From: Knufia peltigerae
Taxonomy: Eukaryota > Ascomycota > Eurotiomycetes > Chaetothyriales > Trichomeriaceae
Reading direction: 5' to 3'
Assembly (NCBI GenBank): GCA_030247855.1
Contig: JAPDRN010000081.1
Span: 103,639 to 167,638, forward strand
DNA length: 64,000 nt
This document shows, in pieces, positions 10,486 to 21,316 of the stretch. The stretch's first letter is position 1, and the number at the start of each line of letters is the position of its first letter. The translations under genes and the position numbers were made by a program. Under the pieces are notes generated by a model, which was given only the letters and a program-made list of their open reading frames with translations, had not been told where the DNA came from and did no database searches.

Positions 10486-12558
10486 ATGCAGTCAGATGCA
10501 GCAAATAACGTAGCCGATGAAGATGGTGGCAGAAGGGCAGGAAAGAGACAGCGGATTTCTCGGGCGTGTGCTCCTTGCCGCTACGCCAAGTTGCGCTGTG
10601 ACGGTCAGCAGCCAACGTGCACAACCTGCAAACAACAAGACAAGCGTTGTACATACGAAGCGCGCTTCAAGCGCCGGGGTCTTCGTTGTGGCTATGTGCG
10701 CGTCCTGGAACTGCTCTGGGGTCTGACATTCCGCGAAGTTGGGAATGTCGAGTCAGTTGTGGACGAGCTCCTCGGCCGTCTTTCGAAACAAGACTTGACT
10801 GCAAGTTCTGACCGCACCGACTCTACCGCTCCTGCCTCTGTGCTCCTTGATAAGTGGAAGCAGAGCCATGTAGCACGACACATTGATGTCCTGCTCAATG
10901 ATGACGACGAACAGCATGCCGATGGTGACGAGGGAGGAATTCAAGACGAGCTTCAATCTGGCTCTGACAGCAAACCATGTTGGGTAGTCGTCAGCAACGA
11001 ACGTCACCGGCTGGGCCAACTCCAGCAGGCTACAACTCCCCCAGAGGCTCAATCACAAGCAAAGGCCCTAGGTGCAGAACTTCGGTGGCAAGGAACTGGT
11101 TCTGGCATCCAGCCTCCAGTTTATGCCCCTCAGCTCCTGCAGCTGTTCTTCCGCTGCGGACAGTCGTGGCTCCCCATACTTGAGCGTCATGTTACGCTGA
11201 AAACAGCTTTTCAGTATTCTGTGGGCTCTCCATTGCGAGACTGTGGCGATCGAGCAGCCCTGTGGGCAGTGTACGCCTACTCCTCGTCATCTCTCAGTCA
11301 TCTTCTCACAGACAACCATGCACGCCAGGACGCTCAATTCCACTCCGACGACTTCTATGCGCAAGCCTATTCAATGTTGCCGCTGGACTCGGATCGACCA
11401 GTAGAGCTTGGACACATACAGTGCGGAGTGTTGCTAGCACTTACTCGGCTCGGCTCAGGGGCTACTACAGCAGCGTGGCGGCTGATGAATATCACCGTAC
11501 AAATGTTGCGGGAGATCACAGAGCAACAGCAAACCGCCGCATCGCACGACGCGGTAGCCAGAGCATGGCTTGTGTGCTTCATCGTCGTCACGATCTCATC
11601 CGCTGGTCGGCAAGCAACTCCGTTGCTACATTACAATGAAGTGGTCAGGTATTTGCAGCTCGACGAAAATGGGGTTGAGGAATGGCAACCCTGGCAACGT
11701 CCGAGGACTGTACAGGATCAAGACATGTTCTTAGACACGACAACAAACATCCCGACACACTCTGTTGGCATGCTCATTCTACAAACAAAGCTATTGCGAT
11801 TCGTCAACGGCAATTTACATACTAAGGTCCTTCCGTGGGAACTGGACAGATGCGAGCTCGATGAATGGAAGCATGATCTTTCAAATTACTTGATACGCAC
11901 CGGACTGGCCACAGTTCTTGGAAATAAAGATCTTAATTTACTTGTTCTACCACCGAGCTTCATGGGGTTGGGTATCATGTACAGCGTTTTGGTGAAAAGG
12001 GGTTCTGAGGCAGACAATCCCCCGGTACAAGCAGGCGACGGAACGTCAGAATGGATCGACTATCCCTTACTTTCGCAGCCTACTCTCCAACACCTGAGAA
12101 GCGACGAACACTTTCGCAAAAGCTTTCCTGTATTATATTTACTCTCCACGAGGTTGCTAGCTGATGACTGCTCCAGTGTGGTTCCAAGCGAATCCAACAA
12201 TGCCTGGAGACAGGATACCGGGCTAGGCGGCCCTCTCCCTAGCACAAGGTCGTCTCAAATCGACTTACAACCTAGAAGTTCTGTGACAGCCGTGCAGGAG
12301 CATTCAGAGCAGGACACTGCGACTTTAAACACGAATGTTGGCCAACTCGGAAACTCGATCCGCGAGAAGGGCCCAGAATCTGATATAACATTCATTGATA
12401 GCCACGTCTTCGCTGCAGATGCACCCTTCCTCGAATTTATGGATGAGTTAGATGATTGCTCAATGTGAGTCCCTTGGTGCACGGTGTTTTCTGAGCTAAC
12501 AAGCATTCCCAGACTTGATAATGACCTCTTTGGAAGATCCTTAGGTTATACCTTCTGA
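10486..12558 (+). CDS. qutA: quinate pathway transcriptional activator (QutA / Qa-1F type)
   Basis: This Zn(II)2Cys6 regulator is expected to switch on quinate catabolic genes. ATG is at 10486. The zinc cluster uses Cys28, 31, 38, 45, 48 and 55, followed at once by KRRGLRCGYVRVLELL, which matches the linker motif special to QutA/Qa-1F. The middle region has a fungal-specific TF domain pattern. A last intron (12465-12512, GTGAGT donor, GAGCTAACA branch, CCCAG) adds a short acidic tail and ends at 12556-12558. This gives about 674 residues, shorter than the roughly 800 I recall for QutA/Qa-1F, so the C-terminus may be shortened or missing an exon. It shares its promoter with the repressor gene, the classic activator/repressor pair of the QUT/qa system. 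Confidence 0.87.
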
Positions 12559-12692
12559 GAATCCACTCCCCCACGCCGTCATTGCTCACTCCAGCGTAAC
12601 TGCCGACCATGCCACAGGCGTCATAAATCACTCCAATGAGGTCAAGGGAGCATTCGACCCCGCTGATCATGCTCATATGTAAATGTTCTTCT

Positions 12693-13140
12693 TCAAGACC
12701 GATCCATGAACGGCATGTCACAGATGAGCAAGTCTTCGAAAAGCTTTGGCCGACACTCTTTTATGATCCTGCAAGTTTGTGTTAGTCAGACAAGGTCATT
12801 GAGTGACTGTTGTTACAACGAGGAGGTTGCCATTTGGGTAAACCTACTTCTCATGAGCTGGATGATGTGCGTAGACCAAGGCGTCCTTGGCCTCGTCAAG
12901 CACTGCAACCAGAGAGACGTCGTAACCACTCGTACGGTCGGCCGTCTCCGGCAGTGGTTTGCTTACATCAACGTATCTCAAGCCTGCATATCTTGTGTCA
13001 GAACATAATGATGGCATTTAGCAAACTCGTATACCTGGCACGACGCCAACCAACTTGTGCACTTCCGATTTCCAGTACTCAAATACTTCCGTCTCGTATT
13101 GCGGCCGTAACTTGAATAGTACTATGTGGTAGACGCCCAT
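12693..13140 (-). CDS. Dabb-domain (stress-responsive A/B barrel) small protein
   Basis: This 105-residue protein is split over three exons and easily missed. ATG is at 13138-13140; exons are 13035-13140, 12848-12983 and 12693-12768, with GT-AG introns and in-frame joins (318 nt). It starts MGVYHIVLFKLRPQYETEVF, the typical H-x3-FK opening of dimeric alpha/beta-barrel Dabb proteins. A GYDVSLVAVLDEAKDALVYA stretch and HPAHEKIIKECRP, the family's HP-x-H motif, follow. Dabb proteins form dimeric ferredoxin-like barrels; some are enzymes on polyketide or aromatic intermediates. The role here is unknown. Its place between the quinate activator and quinate dehydrogenase genes suggests co-regulation, which is inference. 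Confidence 0.83.
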
Positions 13141-13433
13141 ATTGACTTTGTTCTGATGAGACTAGATGTCAAGCGAGAAGCACGATAGAACGCAATGTAA
13201 TAGTTTCCTCATTCTCGACAGTTTTCCGTAGTTCAGCTCGAGCCGGCTAAGTTCTTGTGCAACTCATTTGATTCTGGATAAACATTTTGTTCATATGGGA
13301 ACCTAGTGGGATAGCTGAATTGTACGTGGAAATTCCTCTTTGCCACACTAACGAAACAATCTAAAACTCTAGATTTTATCTTCTTAAATGCCGTCCCGAA
13401 TCGATTCAAAGGCCAGAATACCAGGGGACCAGA

Positions 13434-14351
13434 TTAAGCTGTTACCACTTCCTGCGGTATCTTCGTCTCTCGCTCTTGAATCAATCTGTCACACATGCTG
13501 AAGACTGCCTCAGTATTAATGGAGCGTCCCGTCCAAAGGTCCCATTGCTGAGCGAATTGGTGTGCAACAACGGCAAAACCCGGTATGACCGTCCAGGATG
13601 CATTGACCCCAGCTTTGAGATTGCGAGTTAGAGGTGGGTGGTAGCACATGTCTAGTAGAACATGTTCTTGACTCCAAGCTCGTTCAAGAAAGTGATGGAG
13701 TATTTCGCAGCAAGTGATTTCTTCGGATGATTGTGGCTCGAAATCCGGCACAGTAGAGATGATATATTGCGGACATTTCATTGCTTCAGCTTGTGTCACG
13801 CTCATTATATGAGTGAGCTTCGGCTTGGTGGTTGTGTAGGTATTGACATCCGCAACCAACTCTGCAACTTCCTTCTCGTCCCGATTGACAATGTATATCT
13901 CTTTGCAGTTCAGTCCGGCGACTAAAGCATAAATCGCTGCCCTGCTGGCGCCACCGGCTCCGTAGACCATGGCTGAATAGCCCCTAGCTGGTAACGAGGG
14001 GGATCTGCACGCATCCAGGGCGCTCTTGATGCCAGACCAGTCGGTATTGCTCCCATGCAGATGGCCATCGGGCCTGCGGACCACGAAATTGCAGGCTCCG
14101 ATTTCTTTGACGTAAGCATCGACCGAGTCAAGTAGAGGGATGATAGTGCGTTTGTGTGGCATGGTCACTAAGCCTCCGGCAAAGTCAGACCGACGAAAAA
14201 GCTCAATTACGTCGTGAACGTCGGAAAGACGAAGAAATTCGCAGGCCCAGTCTAGGCCCAACGAGTTAGCAACATATGTGTGTATTGCTGGGCCGATCGA
14301 GTTTCCTCCAGGGCCGCCGGCAATATACAGCATCTTTCCCGCGCTGCCCAT
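13434..14351 (-). CDS. qutB: quinate/shikimate dehydrogenase (QutB type)
   Basis: It is expected to catalyse quinate (and shikimate) to 3-dehydroquinate with NAD(P), the first step of quinate catabolism. It is a single exon of 305 residues from ATG 14349-14351 (MGSAGKMLYIAGG); the frame is open a little further upstream without another ATG. Seen in order: GPAIHTYVANSLGLDW (N-terminal substrate domain, with Gly-Pro where AroE has Ser-x-Ser), GLVTMPHKR with the catalytic Lys, GSNTDWSGI with the Asn/Asp pair, and the Rossmann motif GAGGASRAAIYAL. The motif set is that of fungal QutB/Qa-3 rather than bacterial AroE. It is divergent from the permease, with about 950 bp between them. Confidence 0.87.
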   Translation of the reverse strand: MGSAGKMLYIAGGPGGNSIGPAIHTYVANSLGLDWACEFLRLSDVHDVIELFRRSDFAGGLVTMPHKRTIIPLLDSVDAYVKEIGACNFVVRRPDGHLHGSNTDWSGIKSALDACRSPSLPARGYSAMVYGAGGASRAAIYALVAGLNCKEIYIVNRDEKEVAELVADVNTYTTTKPKLTHIMSVTQAEAMKCPQYIISTVPDFEPQSSEEITCCEILHHFLERAWSQEHVLLDMCYHPPLTRNLKAGVNASWTVIPGFAVVAHQFAQQWDLWTGRSINTEAVFSMCDRLIQERETKIPQEVVTA

Positions 14352-15300
14352 GGTTATTGTAGCGATGGGCAACCTTTTTCAATGTTAGTTGTTGGTCGCG
14401 AAAAAGGGGCTTTGATGACTGCATATGTCCTAGATGAGGGTTCCTAGCTATCTCTGCGCAGACTATAAAGAGCAGCATAAATCAATACCATATGCCGCTC
14501 TCTAGAGGCGTCTCATCTAGACTTGAGCCGGCCTACTTTTCTCGGGTAAGTTCTTTGAATCTTCAGATGCATCGTCAGCACGCGTAGTGGAGCACACCTG
14601 ACTACGCTGCTTCACCCGGGCGCCATGCTGGTTGGTGAGAGCAGTCATGAGAGCAGATTTTGGAAAAATTCATGGACCACATTCCTCCGTGCGTTATGGT
14701 ACGGCTAGAAATCCAGATTTAGGGTTAACATACCTGATGCCTTTGAAGGAGAAGCCACGACATCAGTGTTTTCCTCCATATTAAGCCTTCGAGTCCAGTG
14801 TTACAGGAAGCGATCCCCCAGACGATAGACTTCTATGAGTATCATCTCATGAGAGTCTGTTGTATAGTGTCACCAAGATGCTACCAGATATGGCACCATA
14901 GCAAGGCCGCGTGGTGCCCAGCTCCAGCCTCCAACTCAGGGGGATCTTCACCCATGAGCTCGGAACAACGCAAAATGGTTTTAGCCGAATTCCCTCACCA
15001 CACGATCCGGGGTTCATGTCATACGTCTCCGCTTGGCTGGAGATCTGGAGGATCCCGGGGTATTTGCGATACGACTTGACAGTCTCGGTCAAGGAAAGCG
15101 TCAAAACAATCTTTTGCCTGGATTATGCCGAGGCTTTCCTCAGAGTCTGGGCTGTTCTTGTATTCTAGCAGACCACAAACAAGTGTTGTCGTCTATAAAG
15201 AAGATGGATCCACCTCACCTCAGAGTTCTGATCACTTTCGCCCTGGGATACAGGGTAGATTCCAAAACACCGCAAACAAACCATACACAGCACTTTTGCC
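14352..15300. promoter_or_regulatory. divergent promoter region of quinate dehydrogenase and permease
   Basis: This 949-bp gap lies between two head-to-head quinate genes. No additional coding exon was found. A loose half match to the QUTA site begins GGGTAAGT near 14538, but the second half of the palindrome is missing. Control by the activator is expected from known QUT biology but not shown here. Confidence 0.45.
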
Positions 15301-17096
15301 ATGGCAAGATCACCATTTCTTGGCCTTAGAGGCGCTCGCCTCAACACAGTTCTGATGATTGTAGCCGGCACCGAATTCTTGTACGTTGGGCCTTGAGCTA
15401 GAATTTGTGAGAGCACCTGCTAACAGGTACATCACAGATTGTTCGGTTACGACCAGGGTGTCATGGGTGGGCTCCTCACGCTACCATCCTTCACCAATGT
15501 GTTCCCTGAGATTTGCACTACAAAGGAGTGTAATGCTCTCAGGTCGCCTGCCGAGAATAGTCATGTGTCGACAATCCAAGGTACTCCTCCCGACCTCTAT
15601 GCCGTCAAGCGTCAGTCAATGAAGACTGATGTGGACAGGCGTTTCAATATCCTCCTATAATTTGGGTTGTTTTGTGGGCGCCCTTACCGCCATGCGGTAT
15701 GGCCAGGTCTTTGGACGTCGTCGAACTATCTTCATAGGCTGTACGTTCGTCATCATCGGCGCTATCCTCCAATTCGCATCGTTTGGACTGCCCCAGTTCA
15801 TTGTCGGACGCGTTGTCTGTGGTTTCGGCACTGGCATCAACACGTACGTACGCCCCTTTTCTGTCATTCATTTGCTTCTTCATGCTAATCAGTCCATCCG
15901 ACAGCTCGACTGTTCCTGTTTGGCAATCCGAAACTACCAAACCCCACCAAAGAGGGCCCGTGGTCGCTTTCGGAACATCAATGGTCATTGCAGGCGTTTG
16001 TCTTAGCTACTGGATCGATTACGGATTCTCGTTTGTCAAGACAAGCTCAGTCGCGTGGCGATTCCCCGTCGCTTTCCAGATCATTTTCGCCCTGATCGTT
16101 CTAGTCATGGTTCTTGTCATGCCAGAATCGCCGAGGTGGCTCGTCCACAAAGATAGGGTCGAGGAAGCTGCCCAAGTCATCAGCGCCCTGTACGATCTGC
16201 CCGAACAAGATCCAGTCGTGGCTGATCAACTTCAAGCAATTCGAGCCGTTCACTCAGTCGACGCGAAAGGAAGTCTCAATAACATGTTCATCCAAGGGTC
16301 TCTCAAGAACCGTACTCGCATGATTCTTGGAGTCAGCATCCAGATCCTTTCCCAGCTGACTGGTATTAACATCATCACATATTATGCGGCGGTGATCTAT
16401 CAGAACGAAATCGGGCTGTCTCCAGGGGTCTCAAGACTTCTTGCTGCTGGTAATGGCACCCAATACTTCCTGGCATCACTCTTCTCAATTCCATTCGTCA
16501 AGTATTTCGGTAGACGGAAAGTGCTCATGACTGTGTCGTCCGGACAAGCATTCGCTATGGTCATACTCGCAATCATGAACAGCATCGGCGGCCGGGGCCC
16601 TGGCATCGTTGCTGCTGCCTTCCTGTTCGTTTTCAACACCTTCTTTGGCATCGGATACGCGCAAGTTTCGTGGCTGTATCCGGCAGAAATCACGCCACTG
16701 CGAATCCGCGCTCCGGCCAACGCGCTCTCGACCTCAGCAAATTGGATTTGCAACTTTATGGTCGTCATGATCACACCTGTCGCTTTTAACAACATCGGAT
16801 GGCGCACTTATCTCATCTTCGCCGTCTTCAACAGTGCCGCGTTGCCGATCATGTACTTTTGCTACCCAGAAACCAAAGGTCGTTCATTGGAGGAAGTGGA
16901 CCTTATCTTCCGTGATTCCAAGAACCTTCGTCAAGCCGTCAAGTTGTCCTTCACCATGGAAATGCACTATGACAGCAAGGGTGACATGATCAGAAGCGTG
17001 ACCCATGATATTGAAGACTTGGATAGAGATCCACATCGACCTAAAGAGCGCGCCTCTGAAGTCGAACACCATGAGGAAATCGTCAAAGGGGAGTAG
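15301..17096 (+). CDS. qutD: quinate permease (QutD type, MFS sugar-porter family)
   Basis: This proton-coupled quinate importer of the plasma membrane has four exons: 15301-15380, 15438-15580, 15639-15843 and 15905-17096. They join to 539 residues, close to fungal QutD/Qa-y. Sugar-porter signatures are present: FGYDQGVMGGLL in TM1, GRRRTIFIG after TM2, GRVVCGFGTGINT, STVPVWQSE, PESPRWLV, QLTGINIITYY in TM7 and PETKGRSLEEVD after TM12. The hydrophilic tail is rich in acidic residues. The neighbouring quinate dehydrogenase is the expected partner. Broader sugar-acid transport cannot be excluded from sequence, but context makes quinate by far the likeliest substrate. Confidence 0.9.
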
Positions 17097-17874
17097 TCAG
17101 CATGCGTTGTCTGGACAATCGGTCCAAAGCCGACTTGCACTGCTGTCTCTGACCATCTGCGTGGGCGGGGAGTGGAAGAGGGTCACGGGCGTCATTGGAG
17201 AGGGAAGTAGAGAACTTTGAATGATGTCGAAAGTTTGGTGTAGACTATCCACGTCTTTTGTATCCGTGAGCCAGTAGGCCAGGCGATTCCTAATAATTTT
17301 TCCTTCCCTGAAGCGAATCGTTCCCAAACCGCACGCGTAGGGGATGCTCTCGTCGGCCGCGGTTGGATTCACGTTTCTGTCTTGCTAGTGGGCACGTGCG
17401 TGAACGGTCTTCGTATTCAAACAATCCGGCCTCTCATGAGTATTGATAGAGGGTAGCATCCTATTCATCGAGACCAGACTCGACAATACATCATCTTGGA
17501 CCCCTGACAATCAAATTGTCTAGTGGTTGCAACCCGTCTAATAGCGGCCGATGGACATACATGGCAATGTCAAGTGATCTAAGATTTGAGTGCAAACGAG
17601 GACTTGTTTTGTCATACTAACGCTAGGACATCATTGAACGCACTTTGGTCGAGCTTCTCCGCGGTCAAAAGCTGTTGGCGAGGAGGTTCAGTTTCAGGTT
17701 GCTCGAGACCACGAGCATTACCCGAGGGGTATTTTGAAAATCTCCACTAACCTTCGGAGCTTTAGTCACAGTTTGCACAGACCTTTTTTGCTCTTTTGTA
17801 TCCTTCAAAATGGCGTTGCTTGCTGTAATGGGATCGTTATTTGGCTATGTAGTCAATTAACCTCACCTTGCCAA
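17097..17874. other. intergenic, no gene seen
   Basis: These 778 bp separate the quinate permease from the SLAC1-like gene, both on the plus strand. Reading frames are short with no recognisable domain. This gap is also the border between the quinate block and the nitrogen-oxide block. Confidence 0.5.
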
Positions 17875-19507
17875 ATGTCAGCTCTAAAGCCGAACTTGAA
17901 AACCTGGTTCAGCCCACACGAATGGAGAGAGGTCTGTACCATCACCACCGACACCCTGACGTACCAAGCAGGACATGTGCATTAATCTACTTCTGCAGCG
18001 CATATTGACTGCCGATCCGTCATGGTTCTCGGTGTGCATGGGAACAGGTAAGCCTACTGGCAGCAAGGAAAATAGCTCTCTGAGCTTGTTCGACCTTCAT
18101 TGACCATAATCTTCCAAGGGGTCTGCGCGCAGCTCCTGAGTCAGTTTCCGTATCCAGCAGAATGGCTTAAAACCATGGCATACATCTTTTGGGTACATGC
18201 TTCAATGACAAGATCATCAATGCCGTTCCCCTCTGCTAATTTGTGCACAGATTGCTGACATTTGCATCTTTGCCTTTTTCATGGTGTTGAGTAGCCTCCG
18301 TGCCATGATGTATCCACGTGTCGCCAAAAGCGTTTTGAAGGACTTTTCGAAAACTAGTTATCTGGGCACTATGGTCGTCGCATTTGAGACCATCATCTTG
18401 GGAATAGCCAGCTTCTACTCGCATCACCAAGCAGCAATGTACGTTGCGGAAGTCATGTACTGGATCGCAGCAGCTTCTAGCATATTCGTTGCTTGCGTCG
18501 GTATTTTCTTCATGTACGAGCGTCAGCCTCAGCACTCTTTCTCCGATATTACCGGGGTCTGGTTCTTGACTTTTATCCCACTCATTGTCGAATCAACCGT
18601 TGGGGGAGCCATCGCGCCCCAACTCGCTTATAAGAATAGCGTCACAGTCCTGGTAACATCTTTTCTCATGTGGTCGGTGGGAGTCGGCATGTCTACGATC
18701 ATTTTACCCCTGTACCTGTGGCGGCTAATGAGTTTTCAACTTCCGCCACGAGAAGCGATAACTAGCACATACATACCGGTTGGCCCTTTTGGGATGGGAG
18801 CGTACTCGATCCAGCAGCTGGCGATGGTTTTCGCAAGCCACATCACCAAGCACAGATTCTTCTTGGGACGCACATCCCATGTACCGAACGATGAGCCAAC
18901 ATTGGCTACTATTTCTGAGGTGCTTCACTGGATAGGGATTCTAGTGGCCTTGGTTCAGCTCGGGATCGCCTCCTTTCTTGTGGTCGAAGCATGCCTATCG
19001 GTATTCGCTAAGGTGCCGAAGAAGTTCAACGTCGGCCAGTAGCACTTGACTCTAGATCTTTTGACATCGCTAATGGAAACATCAGGCTTTTGGAGTTTTG
19101 TCTTCCCATGCGGTGTGTATAGTAATGCTTGGAACTCACTGAGCCGAGACCTGCGCAGCGAAGGTATCAAGGGATGGGGTGCATTTTGTTCAGTCGTCAC
19201 AATTGCGTTATGGTTATTGTGCGCTACAATGAGCTTTTATAAGGGTATGTTTGGGAACACACCTCCGTTGCTTGGCTGATTCTGGTTACGACTAGGCATT
19301 TGGCAGGGCAAACTATTCTTTGCGCCGGGCCTGAATGGCTGGCTTGATCGAGAGGTCAGTCAGAAAGAAAAGCGTGAGCAACCCCCTGGTATGAGCAACC
19401 ATCCTTCTGGACTGTCGACCGCGAGCGATGATCAGAGTATCACAGCTCGACATATGTGTCAGGATGGAATCCTTCAATTCAGCGGGGCCTATTACCAACA
19501 AGCATGA
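17875..19507 (+). CDS. SLAC1/TehA-family anion transporter, Ssu1 sulfite-efflux-like
   Basis: This predicted ten-helix plasma-membrane anion exporter belongs to the voltage-dependent anion channel family that includes yeast Ssu1. Exons by splice signals are about 17875-17931 (uncertain), 17972-18047, 18119-18192, 18251-19034, 19086-19244 and 19296-19507. Family marks are SWFSVCMGTG in TM1, FPYPAEWL, PVGPFGMGAYSIQQLA (Ssu1 has a GPxGQG version), FWSFVFPCGVY and WQGKLFFAPGL. The fourth intron has no usable GT donor in phase. A GC donor at 19035-19036 with AG at 19084-19085 gives NVGFWSFVFP, exactly the family motif. The start is the weakest part; ATG 17975 inside exon 2 is an alternative. The hydrophilic tail after about 19330 is unremarkable. 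Sulfite is the best-known substrate; nitrite or another anion is possible. Confidence 0.75.
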
Positions 19508-19791
19508 CCTCCAGGTCGCGTATCCCATCAAAGACTCAATTGGTGCATATCGTGATCGAGCAAGCTTCTGAGATCCTAAAGCTTTTGGAAATCTCGCACT
19601 GTACGAATACTTCCACGCCCATGGAAATTGACTTGTGTGGCCATTCCATCTATTTTCTTACTAAGAGTATCGATTCATATACCTAAATGCAGCCTAGACT
19701 CGCGTTTATATCCTCGAAATGGCTAATGAGGGCTAAAACAATAGCACGGACGGGATCCCAAGCCTGGAAGAATCAGACCATTCCTAGACGT

Positions 19792-19799
19792 CTCCGCGG
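19792..19799 (+). promoter_or_regulatory. CTCCGCGG, matches NirA consensus CTCCGHGG
   Basis: It lies 129 bp upstream of the nitrite reductase ATG. CTCCGHGG is the published binding consensus of the nitrate regulator NirA in Aspergillus. Binding here is inferred from the match only. Confidence 0.5.
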
Positions 19800-19875
19800 A
19801 CCTGGATCTGACTGTAAAGGTCATAAGACTTCAAGATGAACTAGTAAATTTCTTAAAGTTCTCTCTCTATTACTG

Positions 19876-19883
19876 TATAAAAA
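19876..19883 (+). promoter_or_regulatory. TATA box of nitrite reductase gene
   Basis: TATAAAAA lies about 45 bp before the ATG and follows a CT-rich run, a common fungal core-promoter arrangement. Confidence 0.55.
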
Positions 19884-19927
19884 GTTCAGCACGTTCACAA
19901 AATGCTGCTTGACCCTCGATCATCGAC

Positions 19928-21316
19928 ATGTATGGAATTCAGCCTAGACTTATGCGAGTTTGGTCTGGCACAGCAGCACGCAGGCCGAGTGTATACATAG
20001 GATGGAGGACATTCCACAGCACACAAACGAAGCAGATCTTCAAGTCTACGACAGATGAACCCCTCAGACAACGTCGAACTGTGCTAACGACAGTCATAGC
20101 TGGCGCAGGCGTACTCTCCTTACTACTTCTTCCGCACGGAGTCACACACGCAGAAGCACCCGCAGGGGAAAGCCCTGTTAAGCACGACAAGTACATCAAC
20201 GGAGACCACCCTCATGGTCATGACAAACGACTTGTACCGCATCAAGCTCCAATAAACATCAAGCATGCTGTTCATAACACCAAGGGACACTTAGCTGACG
20301 TCTACGCCCACCTTGAGCACGAATCATTGGACATTACCAGATTGCCCGTCGAAGAAGCAATTCTGACCGCCGCTCCCAATGTCCCTCCTCGGATCACACG
20401 CGACCATCCTGTGGTTCTAAGAGTCGATCTCAGCACGACAGTCAAGAAGAGTCAACTGACAGGGGCCTACAAATACGAACAATGGACATTCAATGATCAA
20501 GTTCCGGGTCCATTCATACGTGCAAGAGTGGGCGACGTGGTAGAGTTGACGCTCACCAATAAGGACGAAAATGGCATGCCACACAATATCGACAGCCACG
20601 CATTTCTGGGCCCCGGGGGTGGGTCGGCAGTGACCACGACCGAACTCAATCAGTCCAAAACGGCGAGGTTCAAGTTGCTATGTCCGGGGCTGTTTGTGTA
20701 CCATTGCGCAGCAGGGCCAGTACCAGTGCACATCGCCAATGGAATGTTCGGGTTGATGTACGTCCAGCCGGCCGAGGGTGACCTCCCGACCGTAGACAAG
20801 GAATACTATGTCATGCAAAGCGAATGGTACCATGAACCGCCGGAGGTGGACGACGACGGGAGAAAGTCATCCGAGGTCGAGTTCTCGTACCCCAACGCCT
20901 TGCGAGAAGAACCCGAGGCCGTGTTTTTCAACGGCAAGGAGTCTGCGCTAACACGCGACAAGCCACTCAAGGCCAGCGTGAATGATACGGTCCGAATCTT
21001 CTTTGGCAACGCCGGTCCAAACTTGACGAGCTCCTTCCACGTCATCGGTGGCAACTTTCGACGAGCATACCGCGACGGCGACGTGTTGAGCCCTCCCGCG
21101 CAGTTCACGTCCACGCTCAGTGTTCCACCGGGCGGCGCTACCATAGTTGACATGCATATGCTCGTCCCGGGTACCATGACATTGGTGGACCATGCTATTT
21201 TCAGGCTGGATAAAGGCGCTGTGGGATATTTGAATGTCTCCGGCAAGCCGAGGCCAGACATCTACCAGAGCGTGCAACCTCCGGCTCCATGTCCTGGCTG
21301 CAAGCTACACCCATAG
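19928..21316 (+). CDS. nirK: copper-containing nitrite reductase, mitochondrial (NirK)
   Basis: It reduces nitrite to nitric oxide in fungal denitrification. This is a single exon of 462 residues. The N-terminus (about 1-45) is basic and Ser/Arg-rich with a hydrophobic stretch near 52-68, fitting mitochondrial targeting and insertion or cleavage. Two cupredoxin domains follow. All copper ligands can be placed by pattern: type 1 His219, Cys260, His268 and Met273 (motifs MPHN, YHC, VHIANGM); type 2 His224, His259 and His422, with His371 and Asp222 at the catalytic positions (DSHA, FHVIGG, LVDHAIF). An unusual CPGC (455-458) sits at the C-terminus. It is convergent with the flavohemoglobin gene, whose product removes the NO made here. 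I see no P450nor in the window. Confidence 0.95.
   Translation: MYGIQPRLMRVWSGTAARRPSVYIGWRTFHSTQTKQIFKSTTDEPLRQRRTVLTTVIAGAGVLSLLLLPHGVTHAEAPAGESPVKHDKYINGDHPHGHDKRLVPHQAPINIKHAVHNTKGHLADVYAHLEHESLDITRLPVEEAILTAAPNVPPRITRDHPVVLRVDLSTTVKKSQLTGAYKYEQWTFNDQVPGPFIRARVGDVVELTLTNKDENGMPHNIDSHAFLGPGGGSAVTTTELNQSKTARFKLLCPGLFVYHCAAGPVPVHIANGMFGLMYVQPAEGDLPTVDKEYYVMQSEWYHEPPEVDDDGRKSSEVEFSYPNALREEPEAVFFNGKESALTRDKPLKASVNDTVRIFFGNAGPNLTSSFHVIGGNFRRAYRDGDVLSPPAQFTSTLSVPPGGATIVDMHMLVPGTMTLVDHAIFRLDKGAVGYLNVSGKPRPDIYQSVQPPAPCPGCKLHP

Larger units (their letters stand above)
19508..19927 (+). promoter_or_regulatory. nitrite reductase promoter
   Basis: This 420-bp upstream region of the copper nitrite reductase contains a CTCCGCGG element (19792-19799), a pyrimidine-rich run (19860-19870) and TATAAAAA (19876-19883) about 45 bp before the ATG. 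The layout of a distal pathway-type site and a proximal TATA box suggests inducible expression. Confidence 0.6.

Noticed and set aside
12437..12721. Minus-strand frame opposite the end of the quinate activator
   Set aside because: It has no domain and overlaps real exons of the activator and the Dabb gene.
13276..13291. GGATAAACATTTTGTT, partial match to the QUTA site GGRTAARYRYTTATCC
   Set aside because: Only the first half of the palindrome fits, and it lies downstream of the quinate dehydrogenase rather than in a promoter of a quinate gene.
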